This document shows positions 11,906 through 22,249 of a stretch of 64,000 bases of DNA, piece after piece. The notes beneath the pieces are model-generated. The model made no database searches, had not been told where the DNA came from, and saw only the letters and a program-made list of their open reading frames with translations. Source of the stretch: Populus alba (Eukaryota > Streptophyta > Magnoliopsida > Malpighiales > Salicaceae); the NCBI RefSeq assembly GCF_005239225.2, contig NC_133299.1:13024967-13088966 (forward strand). The letters are read 5' to 3'. The position numbers were made by a program, and so were the translations under genes. Within the stretch, counting starts at the first letter, position 1; each line of letters opens with the position of its first letter.

Positions 11906-13317
11906 AAACAAAAATTATTTTGATATCGTTGAGAAATGGGTATAACCATACTTGAGAATTGGGCTTTGGACCTATGAACGATGACATGATAAGATGGGTG
12001 TTGAACCCGCGTCGTTATTCCTTTTATATTTATTTTTGGTTTTTTTTGTTTTACAATGCAAGAAAATTTACAAATACTTATATATAAAAATATTAAAAAT
12101 ACTGTTAGAAATCCCAAAAAATTACCTGAGTGCCACCGCATAGGTAAGAGACTAAAATACCCTCAAATTTCTCAGAAAATTACGAAATGCCCCAGTGGCG
12201 CTTGTAGCTCACGCGCGGTCACTGTTGGAGGCGGTGAAATTTTTCGGACAGATTCCGGCCAACGAATGGTTGATTCTAGTAGATCTGAGGGAGAGGATTC
12301 TGATGACTGTGGTTTCGACGGCCGTTTATGGCTAATGAGGGAGAATCGTCGGTTTAAAACTTCGAGTGGCCGAAGAAATTGTGGCCTTTTTTCAGCCGGA
12401 TGGGGAGAATAAACGCTAAAAACGGCTGGCGTTTTGCTTTATAGAAGGCTAGTAGCCTTTATGTGGTGGTTCAAAGGCTTCAAACGGCCGAAAATGGGAG
12501 ATCGGATGAGAGAGAGAGAATCGCCGGCGAGACGACAGAGAGAGTCTAACGCTTTGCTACGGTGTGAACATTAGCATGGTACACCAGTGCAGTTGAAGGT
12601 TGTGAACTGTTGGATCGCGAATGAACTGATACTTTGACTGTGATTGGCTTGATCTGCAAGTTGATCGGACGGTCCGAAAGGGCTGATCTTTGATCTGGTG
12701 TGGCGCGGTGCACCGATAGATTGGTACACCTGGTGACGTGGCATAACAGGATCGAATGGCAGATTGTTTTAAGGGCTGAGATGGATTTAGGTCTTAATCT
12801 AAAGTGGTAAGCCCTAATGTATCCTATTAAATCAAAGGTCCAAAACTAAACATTATTAGATCTAACGGTTAGGATATTTTTGGTATTTTTCAAATTATTT
12901 TTTTTTAAAATCAATATCTTACTCGCGCAAAGAAAAACTAAAAAAAAACCTCAAATTGTAATCCAAATCTCTTCTCTCTTTTTTTCTTTTTTTTTCTTTT
13001 TTCCTCCTCCATTTTTCCTTCTGGCGAATTTTCACCAATTATTTATACCCAATAACGAGGGCACATCAAAATCTCATGGCGGTGGCACGTATCTGCTTCA
13101 AAGAAAAAAATTGCATCGCCGCAACTACCCCGCCTACTATGATAAATTTCTACATTATTGATTTTGTTTTATTATATATATAATAATAAATATTTGTATG
13201 GGTAAAACTAAAAAAAACTCAAATTAGTATTAAAAAAAACTCATTTCAACCGCTAAAAAAAAATATTTTAATTACCAAAAATTATGTTGAAGCATTAAAA
13301 AACATTCGATAGGTATC

Positions 13318-13650
13318 AACCCGGTGGACCGGGTTTGACCGAAAAATAACGGTTTTAACCCGAAATGGCCTGAAAACTCATTTTTTACCCCAGTCGACAT
13401 GGTTTGACCCGTATTGACCCGTGGACTCGGTTTTGATCAAAAATAATGATTTTGACCCGAAACGGACCGAAAACTCATTTTTTTACCTTAGTCGGCATGG
13501 TTTGACCCATATTGAACCGGTGGACTCGGTTTTGATCGAAAATGACGGTTTTGACCTGAAACAGCCTGAAAACTCATTTTTTTACCCTGATCGACATGGT
13601 TTGACCCATATTGACCTAGTGAAATCAGTTTTTATAGAAAGATGCGGTTG
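13318..13650. repeat. 98/99-bp tandem repeat, 3.3 copies
   Basis: Copies begin at about 13318, 13416, 13514 and 13613 (partial). Each holds ggtttgacccatattgac, actcggttttgatc and gaaaactcattttttt. The open + frame at 13421-13651 is a by-product of the array. Confidence 0.85.
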
Positions 13651-13779
13651 ACTCAAGAAAAATATATTTTTGAATTTTAAACTTTTTTCTTAATTTTTTT
13701 GGGATTTTTATGAATAATAATAGAAATAAAATAACATTCAAAAAAATCTTAGTGAATCAAAAATTGGGTTACAACAACA

Positions 13780-14170
13780 TGCATCATGGAAATAGTTAAA
13801 GAGGACACAAAAGATGCAAGGAAAGCTGGGAATCAATGATTGGAAAAAAAATAAAGAAGTTAAGGGAGCACTACGTTCCATTTGGCTATACTTATACCTT
13901 GTACTAAAGGCTATACACATTAAAACAAAAGGGTAAATCTATCTATGATCATATTGATAAATCTTATTCATTGTTGGCTGACAAAAATGGAAGAACAGTT
14001 GGTGGAAAGATATTTGAGTGGGTTAGGACAATCCATCCAAGACGTGGACAATTTTAGAGGTATATCAATGGGTCTTGATGGCGGAGAAGCAGAAGCAGCA
14101 AGCTACCAAAGCTATAAACAAAGGTTTTCAGGCATACCAGTACAATGGAGGAGGGTCCAACAATAATATG
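13780..14170 (+). pseudogene. Gypsy gag, central and C-terminal part
   Basis: Directly after the nested insertion the frame reads a SWESMIGKKIKKLREHYVP block, then YTLYxRLYTLKQKGKSI, then after a frameshift EEQLVERYLSGLGQSIQDV. These match the order of plant Gypsy gag (WExMKxxLxxxFLPxxY, then LyqrLqnLrQGxxSVxdY, then EEQLVARYLxGL). Stops and frameshifts are present. Confidence 0.75.
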
Positions 14171-14319
14171 ACCAACCTCTCCTAAAAATAAATATACTCA
14201 GCAAAATTAATAGACAATTGGTTAGAATTATTGTTTAGCTTTCAGGATTCGTTGTTATAGTTATGAAGAATTGGGACATCAAGCAAGTAGTGTAGCAAAT
14301 GAAAGAGTCATCCAGGAAA

Positions 14320-14970
14320 AAATATGTTGATAGAAGAGCTTGTGAATGATGTGGCTAATCTTGTTTATGATGATTTTGATAATAGTAAAGAGATTTTAAA
14401 TGGAGATGGCAACACTACTCTAGTTGTTCAAAAGATCATGTCGTCATTTAAGGGTGATTTGAAACAGAATTGGTTGTGCTCTAACATCTTCCAAACAACT
14501 TGTATTATCGATGACAAGGCATGTATTCTAATCATTGATTGTGATAATTGTGAGAATGTAGTGTCAACCGAAGTAGAGAAGTTGCAACTTAAAACAAAAT
14601 AACACCCCACCCCCTACAAACTAAAATGGATGAGTGAAGATAACAAGGTAATCATGGACAAACACTGTTTTGTTTCATTTTTCATAGGTAAAAATTATTT
14701 TGATAATATTTGGTGTGCTTTGATGGCTATGGATGCGTATCATATATAGTTAGGAAAGGCTTGGCAATAAGATAGGAATGTTGTATTCAATGGGAGGCAT
14801 AATACGTATACCCTCAATATAAAAAGAAAACATATATTATTGGCAGCTAAAAGGGAAGAGACAATTGTTGAAGGAAATGGTAAGAATAAGTTGTTTTTAT
14901 CTAGATTTTTTGAGAAGGAGAAGACAAAATAGGAGGTAGGAGCGAAAAAGGAGGTGAAGATTTTGGAAAG
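14320..14970 (+). pseudogene. Gypsy protease-region fragment
   Basis: The ORF from 14324 holds VVQKIMSS, the stretch around IFQTTC, then IIDCDNCENVVSTEV and EKLQLKT. This parallels the protease region (IIDGGSCxNVVS) of Ty3/Gypsy polyproteins. Past its stop the match continues with HPTPYKLKWM, FVSFFIGKNY and a decayed AMDAYHI.LGKAWQ.DR block (14600-14790). The catalytic D of the protease is recognisable in IIDCD. Not functional: several stops, and no reverse transcriptase follows. Confidence 0.75.
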
Positions 14971-15169
14971 GGTTTGGTGTGGAAAGAGTCATTGATGATT
15001 AGTAATGAGTCTATCAAGATTAAGGGTGGTGTTTGGGAATTGATTTTTTAACATACTTTATATGAGTCTATTGCACAACAGAGGTCAAAAAATGGTCAAC
15101 AACATTGACAATACAATGCCCAAAACTCGAGGATGAGTTCTTTTCAACTCGTTAAAAATGATGTAGTTA

Positions 15170-15742
15170 GGTTTGTAGACATTTGAGGTTTTTAGCAGTT
15201 ATATAGGGATCTGCCTCAAACAAATTATGTGAATGGCATATTAAATGTTTTCATGGACTAATGGAATAGGTTTAGATCCAACAGAAAGTTTGATCGCGTC
15301 AAATTAGGATAACGGCTTAAAATGGCAATAGTAAAATATTCGACTGTTGGATCGGGCTTAAATTTTAATATGGGATTCTATAGGATGCTTTCCTTTGTTA
15401 AGCCACTATATCGCTCATCAGACCTTAGATCTCCTGAAATTAGGCTCAGAAGTTGTTGTTCAGACCAATTTTGTTATTTTTCCTAATTATTTTTTGAAAT
15501 TATTTATCTTTGGATTTTATAGTACTTTCATTTATATTCTAGAATTTTGATGTTGTTTCTTATTTTAGGTTAGTTTTTCTGGTTTATAAATATAATCGTA
15601 AACCTCTTTAGGGGCAAACGTTGTCATATTATTATTGCAGAAATTAAATAAAGCTTTAGAGTAATTTGTGTTTTAACCCAAATTCAGTCTATTTTTTATT
15701 TTTTATTATTTGATGTTGTCTTGTTGTTCGTTTGCCTTCATC
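15170..15742 (+). repeat. 3' LTR of the decayed Gypsy element
   Basis: The region follows an internal-end block (aactcgaggatgagttcttt and on, about 15127-15165) of the kind that ends many plant Gypsy elements just before the 3' LTR. Its last 100 bp resemble the truncated LTR end at 8610-8681. Exact limits are uncertain. Confidence 0.5.
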
Positions 15743-15830
15743 ACTTAAGGGAGTAGAATAGGCCAAAAGTGGGCATGGAATCTCCAAGGTCAGGAAGTCG
15801 ACATGCACTTTATTTCTTTGTTATAACTAA

Positions 15831-16571
15831 GGCCTCGGTTGTTTGCTGGAAAGTTGTTTTCTTTTGGAAAGTTGTTTTTTTGAAAAAGTGCATGTCGATT
15901 TCTTGAAAAGTGAATTATTTTTATATATTTTATGGTATCATGAAAAATAAGTTGGAAAATATTTTTCAGTGTTTGGCTATATCATGTACAATGAGCTGGA
16001 AAATAACTTATTAATGTTTTTTTCAAGTTTATTAAAATAATAATGAACAAATTTTACAAATTAAAAAATTGAATGAGAATGAAATTGAAAAAAAATAATA
16101 TAATTTTATAAAGTATCTGAAATAAAATAAATAACAATCAAAATAGTAGAGATCCAATCTAATAGATAAAAAGTTGAAAGATGATGAAATTAAAAAATAA
16201 TTATAATTTCATAAATTATTTCAAATAAAATAAATAACAATAAAAAAAATAAAAACTAAATCTTATAGATAAAAAATTTCAATTAAGAAAATAATAAGAA
16301 AAAAGTAAATAATAATTATAAAAATGAGGACCAAAATTGATATAAAAATCAAATTAAATCAAATTTTAAGTGATGAAATTGAAAAAAAAAAGATTCAAAA
16401 TAAAATATATAGCAATTAAAAGTTTGAGGACCAAATTTGATATAATCAACAAATAACATGAAATTAAATTATTATTTTTACTGAAAAATATTTTCCATTG
16501 AATAATATTTTTAATAACAAATAAACATAAAAAAAAAAATTAAAAAGTAATTTTCATAAAACAAACAGGGC
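15831..16571. mobile_element. PIF/Harbinger-like MITE (741 bp) with TAA target duplication
   Basis: Terminal inverted repeats: left GGCCTCGGTTGTTTGCTGGA, right (reverse complement) GCCCTGTTTGTTTTATGAAA. Both ends are bordered by TAA (15828-15830 and 16572-16574), the 3-bp target duplication of the PIF/Harbinger superfamily. The interior is AT-rich and non-coding. Confidence 0.6.
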
Positions 16572-17119
16572 TAAATATTTGTCTATGATATGGTGAAGGT
16601 TTCTTGAGAACCAAACTGTCGAAGAGATGATAAAATTGAACCTGGTCAGAATTTGGACTCGATGAATGTTATTTAGGTTCAGTGAGTTAGTGGCCATGAA
16701 TTTTCCGTACGTTCTTATACATTATCCAGCTTTATTTGATGTTAGGAAATTCTAGAAAAGGATGAAGATGAAATTAAAGATTCATAAGGGATAAAATGGA
16801 GAAGAGGAAATTGCTCTGTTCCTCTAATGTTGCCCACTGTCTAGATTCATGCTAGCTAGATGCTTGGGTTGGAGTGCTGGATCAATGCAAAGACAGCAAC
16901 ACATTGGTGCGAAAAGGATAGAACCTTTTTCGTGTAATATATTTATACTTTTAGAATCTAAGTAAGATCTCTCTCGAATAAATGAAAGTGAAAGGCTGGA
17001 TAGAAATCATCATAGAATAGTTTTGTTCTCTTCATCGACCAAATCTCCCACCCATTCGACCTAGTTTTGCGTCCAGGTCCATTATGTATTGCTAGCTGCT
17101 AGCTGTATAGAACAGTTCC

Positions 17120-17128
17120 TATAAATAG
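17120..17128 (+). promoter_or_regulatory. TATA box, likely for pri-miR395
   Basis: TATAAATAG lies about 77 bp upstream of the foldback. Plant miRNA genes are transcribed by RNA polymerase II from ordinary TATA promoters, so a start near 17150 is plausible. Inferred from sequence and position only. Confidence 0.45.
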
Positions 17129-17196
17129 CATGGCTGATGACCCAAACTGAGCATATAAACATCAAGGATTGGTTATATAGTATAGGTTCAATGGTG

Positions 17197-17317
17197 CATA
17201 AATCAGGTGTCCCCTAGAGTTCCCCTGAGCACTTCACTGGGACTCTTTAGAATGAAAGAGCAATATCATCAATATTCCCACTGAAGTGTTTGGGGGAACT
17301 CCGGGGGTCATTTGATG
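17197..17317 (+). ncRNA. MIR395: MIR395 microRNA precursor
   Basis: An imperfect inverted repeat of about 121 nt. The 3' arm carries the canonical 21-nt miR395 at 17281-17301, starting CTGAAGTGTTTGGGGG and ending AACTC. The 5' arm carries the partner strand at about 17219-17239 (gttcccctgagcacttcact). The arms pair over about 40 bases with few bulges around a loop of about 30 nt, as usual for this family. miR395 is induced by sulfate starvation and directs cleavage of mRNAs for ATP sulfurylases (APS) and the low-affinity sulfate transporter SULTR2;1. MIR395 genes often occur in clusters, but only one copy is seen here, with a TATA box 77 bp upstream. Expression cannot be judged from sequence. 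Confidence 0.93.
17281..17301 (+). ncRNA. miR395: Mature miR395 (3p arm)
   Basis: Matches the canonical plant miR395 sequence over all 21 nt as I recall it (the CTGAAGTGTTTGGGGGAACTC isoform, written here as two parts: CTGAAGTGTT and TGGGGGAACTC). Confidence 0.92.
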
Positions 17318-19741
17318 TCAATAATCAGGAAATGTCAAGCTCATAAAATTAGAAATAGGGATTTCTGTCGCTCCTTGGTCCTTGCATATAAATGGAATAC
17401 ACAATTCCGTCATCTTGTTCAGCTCACTTCTTCTCATTTTCCTTTTCAAGGTAGCTAGCTTGTAAGAATAACTACCATGACCTCTCCATAAATAAGCTGT
17501 CAACACTTCCTCCACAACGTTAGAGCTTACGTTTGCAATTCCTTGATACCGTTTAAGGAGATTCATTGTTACAATGATTTGATAGATTTTATCATGCAAC
17601 ATAGACATTAAGCGAGCTGAATTTCAAGGCTAAAACCCAACAAAATGGTGAACAGGCTAGTTCCTCGTACATGAACATGCCTGATTATTTGAAATGTTTT
17701 TGGACACTCTTGTCTTCTAAAGAAGTCGATCTGACACTTGTGAATTCTTTCTTTACTAGCACTGATGTTATTATTCCATGTTGTTCTTTGTTTTCCATAA
17801 ATCATGTTCATGTCTGCCTAGAAATTGAATTGGATATCCTAATGAATATACTGCAGGAAAGGGTTGCTACACCGTTTCAAGGGATCGGTTTAAAACCCTA
17901 GAGAAAAGAAGATTGATTGTTCCAAAAGAAAGACCGGAAGGTTAGCTGAATTTATTTCTGTTATTTAACTATTCTTTTAAGCTGATTCGCTTTCGCTTTT
18001 TTTTTTTGTGTACGTAGCAGCTCAGCCACCTATCAAGCTGATGCTTTCAGCCCAGGGACAATTTCTTAATTGCAGCGACCTCTTTCAATTATTATTATAT
18101 ATTAATTAGTGTTAGATTTTCACGTAATTAAAGTCTAGACGTGAAGTGGTAGAATTTAGGGGCCAAAAGTTGCATGATTCCGATGCTACCTTTTTTTATC
18201 AACAGCCTAATTAAATTCAAAGGCTGATGTGATCTGGAAGCTCACCCATACGGGTTTTTGTAATCTAAGCTACTCTAGACTTTCCAGGTCACAACTAAAT
18301 GCTAGTCCTCTCTATATTTTTAGCACAAACCTTTTTATGCTCAAGTTATCTTAGAGAAAACAAGTAGGTAACTGAAACAGGAAAAGATAAACGCAAGTAA
18401 AATATGTTTAAGCATTTTAATATTGATTATTGTGGGTTAATAATTCATATGATTTGAACTAGTTATTGAGGTACATCTGGACAGCTTACTATGTAAAGCA
18501 GCAAACAAAAGAAATTAATTCAGGGTTTATATTATTTATTTTAGGGTCTAAAGTTGTGTCATTTCTTCAATTTGAACATGAAAAGGTGATGTTGCAATTA
18601 AACTATCATTTAAAAGAATGTATCAACTAGGTTATTATTTGAAATACATCATCTCGTCCAGTTACTTCATTGTTATCATCTTCAACAACTTCAATTTCAA
18701 CATGACTTTTTGTTTTGATTTTCATAACGAATAATCAATCACCTCTATGATGATCATTTTTAAAAGAACAAATGCATGTATAATATATTTGTTAATATTG
18801 TTTGACAAAAACAAAGATATCATTGGTGTTGTTGGTGTTGTTCGCATATAAAATAGCTTAAAAAATAAAATCCTAATTCTATTTGTATTTATATGAGGAT
18901 ATGTATATTGCAAATCCAACTAAAACTTTTTTTAACACAAAAAAATTTTAAAAAAAAAATCCTAGAACTTGGATTAAAAAAATAAATTAAAACGGTGACA
19001 TAATAAATCGATTCAAATCGATCCTGATTAATCTATCAAATTAACAATCTAAGTTTTAAGATTATGATAACCTTTTTAAAAAAAAAATTGGAACTAATTA
19101 ATCCTATAAAAACCAAAAACATATAATGAAACTAATTCAATTCATAAAACTGATTTGGTCACATTGTTTTGAAAGGGTGGAGGTGTTTTTTAGTGTCTTG
19201 ATGCATTTTAAAGTTCAACTATTTTGATAAATTTTCATTATATTAATCCGAGTAAAGAGGAAAAAAAAATCAAATGATACTTTTATAATAACATCTCTTC
19301 ATTTCAAAATAACAATAACATAGATAAATATATTGAAATTAAAAGTGTAGTATGTTCTTCCAAAACTTGAAAACCTATATGACAACAACAAGCTTTCAAC
19401 AAAGTCTAATATTGCCTACATATGTCATGTAGGCACCTTGCATTCCTAGGTCTCCTTCGGTTATTTTAGTGCATTCTTAGCTACCCTATTATGAGCTGCT
19501 TTTTTTTTTTTTTTATGGACACACTCCCCTTTGCCTATAAATTGACCAATATCGCAGTTATTGGTGGTGAAATTTGATCATCTGAGAGCTTCCTTCTCCT
19601 CTTCTTTTATGATGAGTTTCTCTCTATTTTCTTGCATCGAGGGACTAAAAATTAAAAAAAATGAAATTATGGATCAAATCGTAAGAATCTTAAAGAACAA
19701 GGATCAAATATGAAAAGAGTGAAACTTGAGGGACGAAATTA
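17318..19741. other. Intergenic, no recognised gene
   Basis: Small ORFs on both strands (17318-17608 and 17608-17811 minus, 17671-17901 plus) match no family I know. The first begins right at the edge of the MIR395 foldback, so it may just be the 3' part of the primary transcript locus. 18001-19741 is AT-rich with a T run at 19501. Confidence 0.4.
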
Positions 19742-19933
19742 AATATTTATGCGCTTTTTGAAGCCTTTCTCTCGGAGATAGGTCATTCTGTCTGGTTTGA
19801 TGTTATCCTTTACCAGCCCCTGTATTCTGAAAAGAAGGATTTTCTTAAAGATGCTGATTCAATGGTTCGGAGGTCGCTATTCCATCATGATGAAGGAGCC
19901 CAGTTGCTGATTGTCTCGACCCAGAAGAGGTAG
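19742..19933 (+). pseudogene. Unrecognised protein-coding remnant
   Basis: An open stretch of about 64 codons without an ATG at its beginning reads as balanced, protein-like sequence (for example ALFEAFLSEIGHSVWFDV and DADSMVRRSLFHHDEGAQ). It ends at a TAG, after which a shifted frame continues (VGLVENVTMSQRIRDAF). Base composition is clearly less AT-rich than the flanks. It looks like a piece of a gene, captured or left behind. I do not recognise the family. Confidence 0.35.
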
Positions 19934-20164
19934 GGTAGGCTTGTTGAGAATGTGACAATGTCACAGCGCATTCGAGATGCCTTTCGGTAAATACTCGAAG
20001 AAAGCATCCTACAAAGTCTACCAATCAATAATTTGGATCTGGTTGGTTAATCATTTCTTTTCTTCTTTTTCCATTTTTGAAAAGAAAGTTCAATTAAATC
20101 ATGAAGAATTCTTTTTTTTTCCTTCTAAAAATTAAGTTATGACGCTCATTTTGGATTGTAATGG

Positions 20165-20242
20165 AGAGGCTATCAGGATTCTTTCGACGCTTTCATACAC
20201 GGCGAGGCAATCAGGATTCTTTCGACGCTTTCATACACGGCG
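20165..20242. repeat. 39-bp tandem duplication
   Basis: gaggc(t/a)atcaggattct and the following cgacgctttcatacacggc are present twice in direct succession, at 20165 and 20204. Confidence 0.9.
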
Positions 20243-21596
20243 ACCTTGATGTTTGAGCCTCTAATCTTGGTGCCCAAAGCATGATATCTGGAACGGGGAG
20301 AGAGGCATTATTTCGTTGCTGTTTAGCAGATAGTACGGGGAGAGAGAATGGATTCTCTACTGCAAAAATATGGTCGAAAGACCTGCCGACAATTAAAAAA
20401 CAATTATGATATGTTTGGTAAATAGGAGAGTGGAAATTTTATTATTTTATGTTAGTGTGGGTTTTTTAGTCATTAATTGAAATAAAATGATGATTTTATT
20501 AATAAATTCAATTTTTTTTTTTGGATGTAAAATGTTATACAACTTATTGACTATAAAATATAAAGTATAATTTTTTAAACTATATAAGCAAACTAAAAAA
20601 ACAATCAAACTATAGAATTTTTCATGTGATTTTTTTATTTATTTATTTTATCTTATGGTTGCTTAGAACAAAATATTTTTATTATTATAAATATTTGATA
20701 TAAATACAATTTATTTATATAAAATATAACAGGAAAAAAAATTTAAAATAAGTTACAGTAAGTTTTTTGAAGTATTATAAAATTAAAAACAATTAAAAAG
20801 ATTAATTACTATTTAAAAAAGATAAAATAAATAATTAAAAAAAAGGGTGTTAATTAAGATTTAAATAAAAACATTAATGCAAAGAAATAAATGAGAAAGA
20901 GAGTTTTAATGCTTTATAAAACATTTTATTTTTTATAAATGAAGGCAAACAACCTATCATCTTTTGCACTATTTTCCAGTCACCTATTGTTAACCAAAAA
21001 ATTAAAGTAGAAGTTTTGAACTTATTTTTTAACTATTTTTACCAGAAAAATCCTAAAACAAAATGCCATATAACCTTTATCAAATACATAAAACAGTCTT
21101 TTATCTCTCTAAAGAAAAAAAAATTAAATGAATCCAAAAATATATAAGGACCTTATCTACTTTTTTTCTACAAGGTTAAAGGACAACACTATCTCCATCA
21201 AACTTTACCCCGAAAAAAATAAGTTATTGACATCAAGTTTAAATTTTTTGGTGGCCAGAATATTGTCATTCTAGCACCTTCTATCTACTCAATATTTTTT
21301 GTTTCGATGATTTTCACTCCCCTCTTAATATTGGAGGCTGAAACATAAAAAAATAAAATCTGGAATCGAAATATGAATGCAAAAATAAAAAAGACCAAAC
21401 AATAGATAAATTGAAACTTTAGACAACAAATTGAAATTTTCCATGCCAATATTCAAATGGGGTTTTTTTTTCCTTTTAAATTTGGTCCTACTTCTTTTAA
21501 TTTTTTTTTCAACCACATATAAAATTTTATTTCACAAAATTGATGTTTAATTCATAGTTAAATTATTCTTTGATACTTTTTATACACGAGAGAATG
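20243..21596. other. Intergenic, AT-rich
   Basis: No gene, RNA or intact element seen; long A/T runs throughout. Confidence 0.4.
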
Positions 21597-22225
21597 TGTA
21601 ATGAACCAAAACAAGAACAGTGGATTTTTATTGAATTTTCAATGTTCAAATTACAATAAAGATAAATTTGAACAAAATTAAAAATAATAAAGCTTCAAAT
21701 AAACAATTGAAAGAGCAATCATAGTCTAAATTTCTACGAAGATTCAAGGTAGCTCAGGCTTTCTTGGTAATGAGATTTGTTTCAAAGCATTTTCTGCCTC
21801 TATTGCCAATTATCCCCTTCATGTTTATTAGTAAATTTTAACAGTTTGAATTTTCAATAAAGATTTTGTGATGAAGTGTTGTGATCTTAGATCGATATGG
21901 ATTTTGACTCATTCTTTATTTTCAAAATATTTTTGTTCTTCTTTGAATATTAACCCTTTTTTATAGTGTTATATCATATTACTAGAGAGAAATATCTTGA
22001 TCCACGTGCCAGCCTTTAATGAAAGAAACAACTTCAGTCATCCACGTAAGTCTCCCCTCCATAATTCATACATCTATCATCCATTTGATAATTTATTAAT
22101 TTCTTCTAACATGTTCTCCATTTCTTCTCAACCATTTAACTTATACTTCTCAATTCTAGATGTTATCTTTTCTTAGAGAGAAAAACTCAAAGATAAATAT
22201 AGTTTTGACTTCTAGAAACACCACA
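21597..22225 (-). repeat. 3' LTR of the minus-strand Gypsy element
   Basis: On the minus strand it starts TGTGGTGTTTCTAG right after a purine tract (aagagggaagaggt, 22226-22240) that would be the polypurine tract, and it ends at 21597. 629 bp. Confidence 0.8.
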
Positions 22226-22249
22226 ACCTCTTCCCTCTTATAAAAATTT

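Larger units (their letters stand above)
9278..13779. mobile_element. Nested 4.5-kb LTR-like insertion (large solo LTR or rearranged element)
   Basis: The left end TGTCATAACCCAATTTT and the right end, read on the minus strand, TGTTGTTGTAACCCAATTTT are near-identical and face each other. The unit therefore begins TG and ends CA. It is flanked by tgcct (9273-9277) and tgcat (13780-13784), a 4-of-5 match to a 5-bp target duplication. On either side the Gypsy gag reading resumes. Inside are decayed ggacttgattg-type sequence (9420-9720), a TATA box at 10098, a 201-bp repeat, a GC-richer block (12140-12760) and a 98-bp repeat. No coding domain is recognisable. It may be one very long solo LTR of a Tat/Ogre-like Gypsy family, or two opposed fragments; I cannot decide by eye. 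Confidence 0.55.
8610..15742 (+). mobile_element. Decayed Ty3/Gypsy LTR retrotransposon, pol deleted, interrupted by a nested insertion
   Basis: Parts in order: a truncated 5' LTR end (about 8610-8681), an initiator-Met-type primer site, gag N-terminus (8960-9277), a nested 4.5-kb insertion, the rest of gag (13780-14170), a protease-region segment (14320-14960), a short 3' internal end (about 15110-15165) and a 3' LTR (about 15170-15742). The end of the 5' remnant (taacctgaatttagtctat, tgttgttgtctt) resembles the end of the 3' LTR (taacccaaattcagtctat, tgttgtcttgttg), which pairs them. Reverse transcriptase, RNase H and integrase are missing, so a large internal deletion has occurred. Stops and frameshifts are frequent. 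Limits of the LTRs are approximate. Confidence 0.75.

Noticed and set aside
12056..12412. 118-codon + strand ORF in a GC-richer block
   Set aside because: Lies within the nested LTR-like insertion, matches nothing, and has no initiation or domain support.
13421..13651. 76-codon + strand ORF
   Set aside because: Generated by the 98-bp tandem repeat.
17318..17811. Two minus-strand ORFs (96 and 67 codons) next to MIR395
   Set aside because: No recognisable family or start support; possibly part of the primary transcript locus on the other strand.
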